A stretch of DNA of 64,000 nucleotides, taken from Bacteroidota bacterium. Its GTDB lineage: Bacteria; Bacteroidota; Ignavibacteria; Kryptoniales; JAKASW01. The stretch covers positions 1 to 64,000 of the forward strand of contig JAJZNW010000110.1 in NCBI GenBank assembly GCA_021811615.1. Reading direction: 5' to 3'. The notes beneath the pieces were generated by a model that had not been told where the DNA came from, did not search any database, and was given only the letters and a program-made list of their open reading frames with translations. This document shows positions 7,193 to 14,940 of the stretch, in pieces (position 1 is the first letter of the stretch; every line of letters begins with the position of its first letter). The translations under genes were made by a program, and so were the position numbers.

Positions 7193-8617
7193 CTACCGGG
7201 TCGCCCGGAAAAGTGTCCACGGGTAAGACAACATGTCACGAAGAAACACGCCTTCCCACCTGTACCCGGGATGTTGCCTGAAATATTCGGAGGCGATGAA
7301 GTTCGTTCCATCGGGATGGCCCATGTGAGCCCAGAGTTCCATCTTGTCGGCGAGGTCCGTGGTGGTCACCTTTCCCTGCACGGCGCCGGCGGGATTGAAC
7401 GGACCCCATCCCCACTGGCGGACACCAAGAGGGTCCTCGTCGTTGTGTCCGCAGATAACGTAGCTGTCGTGCGCGAACCTTCCGCGTACCTGGTCATAAT
7501 CGTCGCCTAAAATCTTCTCGGCGATCTTCACGTCTATCTTTCCCCTGTACTCGCGCATGAGAGTCTCAAGCCGGAGTTTCCTGTCGTTCATCGAGCTGTA
7601 CTTGTCGTACGGATTGAACACGGTCTCTTCCCTGATAATTTTCGGATCGCTGGGAAAATTCGAACCGACAAAATAGCCGTTATTCGAGCGCCAGACCTTG
7701 AAGTACTTGAGGCCGAGTTCGAGGCGGGCAATCTCGTTTGTCTTCGTATCGCCGATGAGCCAGTCGTTCGCGTATGCGCCGTTGTTGTCTTTTGTCATGA
7801 TCCGCACGAAGTCGCCGATGCTGTTCGAATACTGTTCAGCTTCGCGGGCGCGCATGAACTCCGGCGCGCCGTTTGGATTGAATCCTCTGAACCCTGTTAT
7901 CGTGGTTTCGGTGATGAGCATGCCGGCGCTGTTTTCAGCGAAGTCGTCGCCGCTGTCGATGAAGCCGGGGAATGCGTCCATTAGAATGCTGTTGCCTTTT
8001 TCAGGGACGATATCTTCGATAATGTTCCACCGTTCTCCTACGATATAATCCGTCCAGCAGTTGTGTGCCATGACGATCTTGCCGTCCGAAGTATAGCTGC
8101 CGGTGGCGATGAAGGCACTGCAATTCCCCGGTGCCTTTCCTCTGGCTCTTCGTTCCCTGAGTTCTCTGATGAGCTGCGGGCGGTAGTAGTAGGCCAATTC
8201 CATCCACCCGTTCAGGGCGGTAATGTCGATGGCATCGTATTTATAGCCGCGCGCGCGGAGCCCTTCGGCAATGCCTTCTATTTCACGCCTGTATTCTTCG
8301 GTCAGCTTCGGCCAGAACATCCGCTGTGCCGCGTCGCGGTAGAAGGTCCAGTTTTCCCGTGTAGTGCGGCCGAGATAAAATTTCAGCATCCGAATCGCGT
8401 CGTCGATTTCCGGGGCGAGAAGATAGCCATCCTGGTAGCCGATATCGCTGGGAGATCCCTGGAGGTGGACAAAAATCCAGCCGTTCTTATCGACTCTGAA
8501 GGAGTGAGCGAGTCTTGGGTTCGGAGAAACGAATGCCACGCTGCCGGAAAACAGCGTTGCAGCAAGTAAGACAGCGGTAACTCTCAAACGACCGGGAAAA
8601 AGATTGGTGATTGTCAA
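7193..8617 (-). CDS. Secreted C45-family (acyltransferase/phospholipase B-like) N-terminal-nucleophile hydrolase
   Basis: 474 residues with a signal peptide (about 1-30). The central block GNCSAFIATGSYTSDGK with Cys166, followed by VMAHNCW, matches the Ntn-hydrolase fold of C45 acyl-CoA:6-aminopenicillanate acyltransferase and phospholipase B-like proteins, where the cysteine becomes the N-terminal nucleophile after self-cleavage. The downstream region (MDAFPGFIDSGDDFAENSAG and the ITETTI strand) fits the same family. It starts at TTG, overlapping the stop of the SPOR gene (TTGA), which indicates translational coupling. Likely an amide-bond or lipid hydrolase in the periplasm; substrate unknown. 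Confidence 0.82.
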   Translation of the reverse strand: MTITNLFPGRLRVTAVLLAATLFSGSVAFVSPNPRLAHSFRVDKNGWIFVHLQGSPSDIGYQDGYLLAPEIDDAIRMLKFYLGRTTRENWTFYRDAAQRMFWPKLTEEYRREIEGIAEGLRARGYKYDAIDITALNGWMELAYYYRPQLIRELRERRARGKAPGNCSAFIATGSYTSDGKIVMAHNCWTDYIVGERWNIIEDIVPEKGNSILMDAFPGFIDSGDDFAENSAGMLITETTITGFRGFNPNGAPEFMRAREAEQYSNSIGDFVRIMTKDNNGAYANDWLIGDTKTNEIARLELGLKYFKVWRSNNGYFVGSNFPSDPKIIREETVFNPYDKYSSMNDRKLRLETLMREYRGKIDVKIAEKILGDDYDQVRGRFAHDSYVICGHNDEDPLGVRQWGWGPFNPAGAVQGKVTTTDLADKMELWAHMGHPDGTNFIASEYFRQHPGYRWEGVFLRDMLSYPWTLFRATR

Positions 8618-9204
8618 TTGCTCGGCGGTAACGGATTCCTAAAGACGTTATCCGGTACGGACCAGGCATTGGGAAAGCCGTGATTCGCGATATAACTGAC
8701 CGCCTGGTTTGCCTCGTACCTTGCGCGGAAGTCGCCGACGCGGACCTTGTAGTATGGTGAATCGTAGACGATGTAGATGTTGTAGTTGGGGAGAAGAGAA
8801 TCGGCCTTCGCCTTCATCGCAATAGCTTCGGTAAGGTTTTGAGTCGTCAGGATCTGGACTCGGAATCCGGGGGTCGTATTATAACTCGCGGTGCTTGTCA
8901 GTATCTGAAGCGTATCCTTCTTCGCCGCGACGGTGTCACTCTTGGCGCCGGTGGTATCGGACAAGTTTGCGAGCGAGTCCGCGGCGACGTTGGCAGTATC
9001 TTTGGCCGAAGTAAGCGAATCGTTTCCGGGGGCCGTAGTGTCGCGGACAATCTTTACAGTAATGCCCATCCCCCGTGGAGTCGGTTTTGAGCTCGTATCT
9101 GCCTGAGAGACCTGGCAGAGCGCAGGGATTGGTGAAAGCGTAAGGAAGACGATGAAGAGGGGCAATATAATCGCCAGAGAAATGAAGTTTCCGCGTTTCT
9201 CCAA
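8614..9204 (-). CDS. SPOR-domain protein
   Basis: 196 residues: N-terminal membrane segment or signal peptide (ISLAIILPLFIVFLTLSPIPA), a Ser/Thr/Ala/Asp-rich low-complexity linker (about 35-100), then a C-terminal SPOR domain about 112-190 (FRVQILTTQNLTEAIAMKAK, YIVYDSPYYKVRVGDF, EANQAVSYI). SPOR domains bind denuded peptidoglycan glycan strands, so a cell-wall location is likely. The start is TTG with GGAG six bases before it. It is the first gene of a pair with the C45 hydrolase, which it overlaps. Confidence 0.85.
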   Translation of the reverse strand: MEKRGNFISLAIILPLFIVFLTLSPIPALCQVSQADTSSKPTPRGMGITVKIVRDTTAPGNDSLTSAKDTANVAADSLANLSDTTGAKSDTVAAKKDTLQILTSTASYNTTPGFRVQILTTQNLTEAIAMKAKADSLLPNYNIYIVYDSPYYKVRVGDFRARYEANQAVSYIANHGFPNAWSVPDNVFRNPLPPSN

Positions 9205-9314
9205 AACTAACTCCAGTTGCTGTTGATAATCACTAAAATGAAGTTACGGGCAGCGGCATTCGAAAACAAGGGAAGGGGAATTTTCAGCATCAGGATACTC
9301 CACAATGAAGAGTA

Positions 9315-9423
9315 GCACACTGATGAAGCAGATCAAAGCACAGGATCACCATGGATCACAACCCATTCAATTTCATCTGCGCGAATCTGTGTCCCATCAG
9401 TGTCTCCCGTGTGCAAATACTTG
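9315..9423. repeat. Fold-back element, copy A
   Basis: Begins GCACACTGATG (9315) and ends with CATCAGTGTC and GTGTGC, giving inverted ends. It is clearly related to 14760-14869: both share the blocks CACAGGAT, ATTCAATTTC, ATCTGTGT and GTGCAAATACTTG in the same order. Both copies lie just beyond the terminator of a T9SS-cargo gene. The rest of the gap 9205-9314 shows nothing I recognise. Confidence 0.7.
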
Positions 9424-9428
9424 ACGGC

Positions 9429-9463
9429 AAAAAAAAGAAGGCGGACGGAGTTAACCGCCCGCC
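9429..9463 (-). terminator. Rho-independent terminator of the 1071-residue T9SS gene
   Basis: Read on the minus strand: GGCGGGCGG, loop TTAACT, CCGTCCGCC (nine pairs with one mismatch), then TTCTTTTTTTT. It begins 22 bases after the stop of the gene at 9486. The stem and loop are identical to the terminator at 14876-14910. Confidence 0.88.
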
Positions 9464-9485
9464 CTCAGTTCGGAAGGGAGTAATA

Positions 9486-12400
9486 TTACTTGACCATAAG
9501 CATCTTCTTAACGGAAAGGTAGCTGCCTGATTTAAGCTGGTAGAAATATACCCCGCTTGCCAGCCGCGAGCCGTTGAACTGAACTTCGTATCTTCCCACC
9601 TCCTGCTCTTCATTCACAAGTGTTTCCACTTCCCTTCCCAGCACGTCGAAGACCTTCAGCGTCACGATACCGTCTTTCGGTATGGCATAGCTGATGTACG
9701 TTGTCGGGTTGAACGGGTTGGGATAGTTCTGCTCAAGGGCATAGTCCGTTACGACTTCTACTTCATGCAGGGTCAGACTTTCCGCTCCGGATTTGCCCAA
9801 TCCATTGCAGTTCGCATCCGCATACTCATCTACCAGCACCAACTTGGGTTTATCTAAGTTCGTTGAAAACGTTATCTTCACTCGTGCCATCCTGTCAGTG
9901 CTGCTGTTTCGCTTAAGGTCGTAATATGCCAGTTTGTGCGCCACCAAACCACCACGTTGAAAGGTCACCTCCTTAATTGTCCCGATCGTGCTTCCCGTGA
10001 CAGCGTCGACAAGGTCGGCCCTGAATGACGCACGTCCGTCGCTGATAAGTACCCCCGCCGCGGCGGAAGAGTCTCCGATAATGGAACAGTCGCTGAATAG
10101 TATTCTCGAGTCGCACTTCATTTTGAACGGTTCTGACACCAGAAAAGCGTTTACGGTATCCACCGTCACCGCGTCGAGACCTCGTTTGTTCCCGGTCGTG
10201 TCGATCCTCCGTAGGTTGTCAAGCCCAATGCGTCCGGGGTTATTATTCATGCGGACAAAATCGATGGATTTTCCGTCTACGGTTATATTACCCAGAGAAT
10301 AATATAGCGCGGCACCGTCGTTCTCAATCACAACACCTCTGCTGGCGCTCGCGGCACCGGAACCGGACTTCGAGAGTCCGGCGCGCTGCAAGCTCCCCGA
10401 CATCCGGAAATTTGGCGGATAGAACACGGAAACAAACATATTGCCGCTGTTCGGACCGTTGCAAAGCTGGACATCGCGTCCGTTCGTACTCAGGCTTCTC
10501 CAAGTGGAAAGAGCATTACTGCTTACGACCCAATCGTAATCAATCCAGCCGGACATATTATAGATCTGGCTGAACGCAAAATAGAAAAGCGTGTTGTCAT
10601 TTCTCTTGTTGATGGAGGTCGACTTGCAATAGTTGTAGTAGACCGAGTAATTCAGAGTCGTCCCGACTTTGCATAGCACTGTTTTTGTCTGTGTCGGATC
10701 GTCAATCCCGCTATAATCCGCTATCCAACAGATCCGCGGAGCGTCGGGTAGACTTACGATTGAAGCGTGAGAGTTTCTCTTCATATAACTGCTTGACACT
10801 GTCTGCATTGGCTGTGACTGATCTACACAGCCGCTAAACCCCTGGCCGCAAATGTAGTTTCCGGCAAAAGACAACGTCTTGGTCCTCATCGAAACCAGAG
10901 GTGGACCCGGAGGAGGAGGGTTCAATTGCTCCCATGCAATGTCGAAGTACACCGTCCCGTACGAAGTTATCGTGGATATCGCGGGGTTGTTCGAATTCAC
11001 ATCTGTCCCGGAAATGACACCATTGTAGTTTGGATTACCGACACTGTAATCATAGCAGGTGCCGTTCAGATAACCCAGGGCGTAGCCTATTCCCGATGAC
11101 TTCTCCCAGACTACCATGAACGTACCGCCGGCATTCCATGCAATGCCAGGATTCATAGATGCGCTCGGCGGTTCTCCGCTTGGGATCAGGATGTCGGGAC
11201 CGCCCGCATACGGCGTGCTCCCGAAATATGCATAGCTCCTGACATGGATATTGCTTCCTTCCTGAAATGCGATGGCTATCTGATATCCGTTAGATGAAGT
11301 CCCGTTTTGATCGATCGAAGGCGATCCACCCCCTCCGTTGTCCAGTGGCTTACCGCCATTCCCAAGTACCCATGTTGCCCCGCCGTCGCTGCTTTGCTCC
11401 AGCCACACATGTCCCATGCTCGTATATACCATATGCAGCCATGCGTTGTCCGTCCGCACGAATTTCCGCTCGCTGTTGTTGTAGTAAGCGGAGCCGTCGT
11501 TGGACATATGAACCACCTTATAAAGGGCAGTGTCTGGATAAATCATGTTATTCGTTGGAGTGACGGAGCCACTGCTACCGTGCTTCCAGCCGACAAATAC
11601 ATAATTCTTTCCGTTGATCGTTTGAGTAGACGGAGTCGGAACGGTTCCGGAATTTCCCTCGACGATTTGAGTCACGTTGTTTTGGAGAATGGTTCCGTCA
11701 AACTCCGTCTGGTCGTAGCGCGAGATACGGAAGGCGCGAGCGAGTTTCGCGGTATACGTCGCGCCGGCATCCGAAGCGTTTGCCTTGAAATTGATCTTTG
11801 GTGTTGAACCTTTTGACGTCAAACGTCCGAATTGGTCAGTCCTTTGCCAGTTACTCTTGTTGTTCTGCGCATAATTATTCCAGACACGACCATAACCGGA
11901 AGCGTCCGTCTGCGCGTTTGCGGTCAGTATGAAAGCATCACCGATTCCAGTGCCGTTGTCGGTATATGGAACAGCTTGAGCTGGATTGTTGAGCCGTGGA
12001 CTTGCTATCCCCATGTTCCCGCTCGTGAAATTGTTCTGGAAAGTAACTCCGAAAGGCACGGAGATGTTGAAGTAAGTTATGGTCAGGGTAAGATGGACGA
12101 TGCCATTTGAGTTACTATACATGTCATAATAGCTCGATTTGGCAGAAAAGATGATGTAACCATCTGAAAGTTGAGATTGCACCGAATCGATTACAGTCGA
12201 TGTATTAAGCGTATCGGTATATTTAGGATTGCCAAATTGGTTTTCCGCGCACTCCCATCTTGCGGCAAGGATGTTCTGCCACTCATCGGTATATCCCTGC
12301 CCTTGCGGTGGGCGTTGACAATATGCATCAGCCGAACTGGGACAATAAGATAGTTCGACAGTGAAGGCGTTCCCGTTAGGATCAACCTTTATTGGGTCAT

Positions 12401-12701
12401 CAGTAACCAGGCAAGTAAGAGTGGCGTTTGTAATGAACGCACTCGGTGAGAGGCCCTGTTCACCCAGATTGAATCTGAAAAGGCTACAATAATCATGATA
12501 AGTGGTCTTCCCGTCACTTAGACTGGAGGAGTGGCCAATCTCACCTGTCGACCAATCGTTAAGGATATTTACCCCGTTGAGCTGCCATACATGTTCCGAT
12601 GTATATGCAGTTCCCGTCAGGGTGACCGTTTGAGTAGATTGCCCAAATCCAGTCCGCGATAACATCAGCGATGTCATGAACAATAACACTAAGCGTTTCA
12701 T
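9486..12701 (-). CDS. Large secreted protein with T9SS C-terminal sorting domain and sialidase-like repeats
   Basis: 1071 residues: signal peptide (1-20, ending GFGQ), a beta-rich N-terminal region, a central region with BNR/sialidase-like Asp-box features (VWLEQSSDGGATWVLGNGG near 430; repeated strands with WEQ and WIADYSG), and a T9SS type A sorting domain in the last ~80 residues (YALEQNYPNPFNPTT, then LKVFDVLGREV, YFYQLKSG, KKMLMVK). It is expected to cross the outer membrane by type IX secretion and be surface-bound or released. The SD is part of a perfect hairpin next to the start and a conserved hairpin lies ~90-130 bases upstream. A strong terminator follows. The true activity of the N-terminal part is unknown. 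Confidence 0.88.
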   Translation of the reverse strand: MKRLVLLFMTSLMLSRTGFGQSTQTVTLTGTAYTSEHVWQLNGVNILNDWSTGEIGHSSSLSDGKTTYHDYCSLFRFNLGEQGLSPSAFITNATLTCLVTDDPIKVDPNGNAFTVELSYCPSSADAYCQRPPQGQGYTDEWQNILAARWECAENQFGNPKYTDTLNTSTVIDSVQSQLSDGYIIFSAKSSYYDMYSNSNGIVHLTLTITYFNISVPFGVTFQNNFTSGNMGIASPRLNNPAQAVPYTDNGTGIGDAFILTANAQTDASGYGRVWNNYAQNNKSNWQRTDQFGRLTSKGSTPKINFKANASDAGATYTAKLARAFRISRYDQTEFDGTILQNNVTQIVEGNSGTVPTPSTQTINGKNYVFVGWKHGSSGSVTPTNNMIYPDTALYKVVHMSNDGSAYYNNSERKFVRTDNAWLHMVYTSMGHVWLEQSSDGGATWVLGNGGKPLDNGGGGSPSIDQNGTSSNGYQIAIAFQEGSNIHVRSYAYFGSTPYAGGPDILIPSGEPPSASMNPGIAWNAGGTFMVVWEKSSGIGYALGYLNGTCYDYSVGNPNYNGVISGTDVNSNNPAISTITSYGTVYFDIAWEQLNPPPPGPPLVSMRTKTLSFAGNYICGQGFSGCVDQSQPMQTVSSSYMKRNSHASIVSLPDAPRICWIADYSGIDDPTQTKTVLCKVGTTLNYSVYYNYCKSTSINKRNDNTLFYFAFSQIYNMSGWIDYDWVVSSNALSTWRSLSTNGRDVQLCNGPNSGNMFVSVFYPPNFRMSGSLQRAGLSKSGSGAASASRGVVIENDGAALYYSLGNITVDGKSIDFVRMNNNPGRIGLDNLRRIDTTGNKRGLDAVTVDTVNAFLVSEPFKMKCDSRILFSDCSIIGDSSAAAGVLISDGRASFRADLVDAVTGSTIGTIKEVTFQRGGLVAHKLAYYDLKRNSSTDRMARVKITFSTNLDKPKLVLVDEYADANCNGLGKSGAESLTLHEVEVVTDYALEQNYPNPFNPTTYISYAIPKDGIVTLKVFDVLGREVETLVNEEQEVGRYEVQFNGSRLASGVYFYQLKSGSYLSVKKMLMVK

Positions 12702-12715
12702 AAGGAGTTCTCCTT
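12702..12715 (-). promoter_or_regulatory. SD-sequestering hairpin at the start of the T9SS gene
   Basis: On the minus strand AAGGA, loop GAAC, TCCTT lies directly before the ATG. The left arm is the ribosome binding site itself (AAGGAG), so folding would hide it. A second hairpin TTCATCC-TTT-GGATGAA is at 12753-12769 in the same leader. Confidence 0.55.
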
Positions 12716-12790
12716 ATACAGTAATTAGGTAAATTAAAGATGGTCAGGCCAATTCATCCAAAGGATGAACGAAGGGTACCAACCTTAGCG

Positions 12791-12833
12791 CCTGCCATCA
12801 GGGGCGGCGGTGCTCGCAACACCACGCCCCGTT
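12791..12833 (-). promoter_or_regulatory. Conserved leader hairpin, copy 1
   Basis: A 43-base sequence repeated at 13924-13966 with two differences. On the minus strand it reads GGGGCG, then GGTG...CACC, then CGCCCC, followed by the small hairpin CCTG-ATGG-CAGG. There is no T-run, so it is not a terminator. It lies 90-132 bases before the start of the 1071-residue T9SS gene. Confidence 0.7.
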
Positions 12834-12866
12834 TTAATTATTCCGATCTACGGTAGTTTCGCTCCT

Positions 12867-13919
12867 CTATTGTTGTAAGTAGCCTCGGTAAATGAAATTC
12901 GCACGAGTGACCCAATCATTTGCGCTTATGAATACACTTCCAGGAAACGCTTTTATGAAAGTTACATGGATATTGGGGTTGGGAAACTTGAATAGGTACC
13001 GGACATCTGTTCCATTATAATGTGCCACTCCGTCCGTCATTGTGAGAAAGACATCTTCAGTGCTTCTGGCTTCAATAAAGCCTCCCAAATTCGGTTCTTC
13101 TATTGTCGTAAGGTTTTCTTCCTCCACCGAATTCATGAGAATCAACTTGCGGCCCTCCAACACTACTATCCCTCCGGAAATCGTTGCAAAACCACTTGAC
13201 TTGCCCCTGGCTTCTACATCTGAATATATTTCTTCAAGATTTGCACCATCAAGCGTAAAGATCTTGTTTGAGTCAAGGACAGAACCATCCGGGAGTGACT
13301 TCAATGACCATATCAAAGCTCTCCCCGGCGCATAGAATCTTATGTCGTTGAAAACACAGTCTAATATGTCTCTCGTATTAACCTTCATCCACACGCTTCC
13401 ATTTTGACGATACACGATAGGATGAGCGTTATCTACGCTGTCAAAATATTCTCCTACCGCGTATAAATTATTGCCAGCATAGCCGTCAATATCTTCAAGT
13501 ATGTTGTTAAGGCCGGCGTTCCCTTGCTCATTCCAACCGGCTCCGGAGTTATTCCAGATAGCTCCATCTCCACCGACGATCCACTGGCTCGTCGCTGAGA
13601 AAACTCTAATTCTATGGGGTGAGACCATGCGGTACACGCTGTCTGTCGACCAACGTGTTCCATCGAAATGCCAGACTGTGAGTTTGAAATCTCCCGCCCA
13701 GCTTGTCGCCCACACATTTGTATCAGATACACCATCCAGGCTGGTAATGGTATTCTCAGGTGTGTTTATCGTATCGACGTACCATGTGTAGTTCCGCGAA
13801 CCGGGTTGTCTGTCGATTACGGGACCGACGCTATTGTGGCATGAGCTGATCCATGCAAGCAACGGAAGCAAGAACATCATATAAGTAATCTTCACCGCTA
13901 TACCTCGTTTTGTATTCAT
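12867..13919 (-). CDS. Secreted lipoprotein with beta-propeller-like repeats
   Basis: 350 residues from the ATG at 13919, chosen because AGGAAAA lies just before it and a signal peptide follows at once (the frame stays open upstream through the hairpin repeat). Signal segment ITYMMFLLPLLAWISSC ends in the lipobox cysteine. The mature part has repeated units with WATSWAGDFKLTVWHFDGTRW, QWIVGGDGAIWNNSG and NNLYAVGEYFDS, resembling the WD/propeller-type repeats of secreted glucan-binding or photosystem-stability-like proteins; the fold is an inference. It lies between a broken paralogue and a T9SS gene, all on the minus strand. Function unknown. Confidence 0.8.
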   Translation of the reverse strand: MNTKRGIAVKITYMMFLLPLLAWISSCHNSVGPVIDRQPGSRNYTWYVDTINTPENTITSLDGVSDTNVWATSWAGDFKLTVWHFDGTRWSTDSVYRMVSPHRIRVFSATSQWIVGGDGAIWNNSGAGWNEQGNAGLNNILEDIDGYAGNNLYAVGEYFDSVDNAHPIVYRQNGSVWMKVNTRDILDCVFNDIRFYAPGRALIWSLKSLPDGSVLDSNKIFTLDGANLEEIYSDVEARGKSSGFATISGGIVVLEGRKLILMNSVEEENLTTIEEPNLGGFIEARSTEDVFLTMTDGVAHYNGTDVRYLFKFPNPNIHVTFIKAFPGSVFISANDWVTRANFIYRGYLQQ

Positions 13920-13923
13920 TTTT

Positions 13924-13966
13924 CCTGCCATCAGGGGCGGCGGTGCTCGTAGCACCACGCCCCGTT
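13924..13966 (-). promoter_or_regulatory. Conserved leader hairpin, copy 2
   Basis: Second copy of the element at 12791-12833. Here the inner stem is perfect: GGTGCT, ACG loop, AGCACC, inside GGGGCG/CGCCCC. It is followed by CCTG-ATGG-CAGG, whose right arm contains the AGG of the ribosome binding site of the lipoprotein gene starting at 13919. Confidence 0.7.
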
Positions 13967-13984
13967 AATCAACGCTCTTACTCT

Positions 13985-14295
13985 TTAGTCTTCGTTCCTC
14001 CTCTGGTGTGATAGATAACCGTGATAGACATAATTCAACCCGTTAGAATAGTCATGGGCAAGGACGAAGAGACTATTCGGGAAAGGCCTAATGTAGTCGA
14101 CGCGAATGCTTGGATTCATCATCGCCGGCAGTTACTGGGATCGTAAGCCGTATCCACAGTCCATATAAACTTTGTAGAGTCTTTGTAGCTGCCGGGGCCG
14201 ATAGGGTTGCAGTTGCAACCGGGAAAGGTCGTCGCAGCAATCAGAATTGCGATCAGCAGGCACGACAAACCTGCTCTTTCGTCTTTGCGCTTCAT
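13985..14295 (-). pseudogene. Internally deleted paralogue of the 350-residue lipoprotein
   Basis: From ATG at 14295 (AGGG before it) a lipoprotein signal is read (SCLLIAILIAATTFPGC) and then KFIWTVDTAYDPSN, matching NYTWYVDTINTPEN in the intact lipoprotein at 12867. The frame then ends at TGA (14119-14121). In an overlapping frame, 14119 to 13985 encodes 44 residues beginning NPSIRVDYIRPFPNSLFVLA and ending GYLSHQRRNED. Its first 37 residues align without gaps to the last 37 of the intact protein (16 identical by eye). So both ends of a paralogue remain and about 270-300 middle residues are missing. The piece could still make a 58-residue lipopeptide. Confidence 0.78.
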
Positions 14296-14759
14296 TTTCC
14301 CTTTCTCATCCTTCCCTCATCAAGATTGGGTGTGAATTGCGCATGACACTTATAGAATCGGGAACAATGCATCTGCGTCCGGAGACTTAGGTTCCTAATA
14401 GTAACCGCCCAACCAACGCTGCGCAGGAATAACAGCCCCACCAAGCTCAAACGCCACACAAAACCTGATTGAGAGCCTGCCCCGGTATCAAAGCAGCCCC
14501 TGCCGACCGATTTAAATCCGCCCTGCCGCCTCATACGACCTATCCACGTTCGCGCACGCGTTACCGCCACGGCACAACCATTGGAACTTTGCCGTGCGGC
14601 CTCCGCGGGCCCGAACTACCGGGCGTCAGCTTACTGTTCCGGAAAGACTTCGCATACCCTGCTCTCCTGAATACCGAACAAGATACCCGCGGGCCGAAGC
14701 AAAGTCAAACTCGCGCGAGTTTTGCCGGCGGTCCGTTCAAACAGCACAGGGATTAAATG
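14296..14759. other. Intergenic stretch without a recognisable gene
   Basis: About 460 bases between the broken lipoprotein gene and the fold-back element. Open frames on both strands are basic, Arg/Cys-rich and lack any recognisable motif or ribosome binding site, so I treat them as chance. Confidence 0.5.
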
Positions 14760-14869
14760 GCACACTGATGACGCGGATAAAAACACAGGATGATCACGGA
14801 CCACATCCTATTCAATTTCCATCTATGGACATCTGTGTTCTTTCTGTGCTTTCAGTGTGCAAATACTTG
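14760..14869. repeat. Fold-back element, copy B
   Basis: GCACACTGA at 14760 and TCAGTGTGC near 14852-14860 are perfect 9-base inverted ends. The internal order of blocks matches copy A at 9315-9423. Like copy A it lies immediately past the terminator of a T9SS-cargo gene. Confidence 0.7.
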
Positions 14870-14875
14870 CCCCCA

Positions 14876-14910
14876 CAACAAAAGAAGGCGGACGGAGTTA
14901 ACCGCCCGCC
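14876..14910 (-). terminator. Rho-independent terminator of the 773-residue T9SS gene
   Basis: Minus strand GGCGGGCGG, TTAACT loop, CCGTCCGCC, then TTCTTTTGTTG. Stem and loop are identical to the terminator at 9429-9463, so terminator and fold-back element form one duplicated 3' cassette. Confidence 0.82.
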
Positions 14911-14940
14911 CTCAGGGTAGAAGGGTCGATAGGGACGACC

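Noticed and set aside
6979-7311. 110-codon minus frame upstream of the TonB-associated lipoprotein, also checked for a cobalamin riboswitch
   Set aside because: The frame overlaps the end of the C45 hydrolase gene and is featureless; no B12-box-like sequence was seen in 6943-7192.
12791-12833. Conserved hairpin as a rho-independent terminator
   Set aside because: Neither copy is followed by a T-run on either strand.
14292-14570. 92-codon minus-strand frame before the broken lipoprotein
   Set aside because: Arg/Gly-rich, no ribosome binding site or motif; likely chance.
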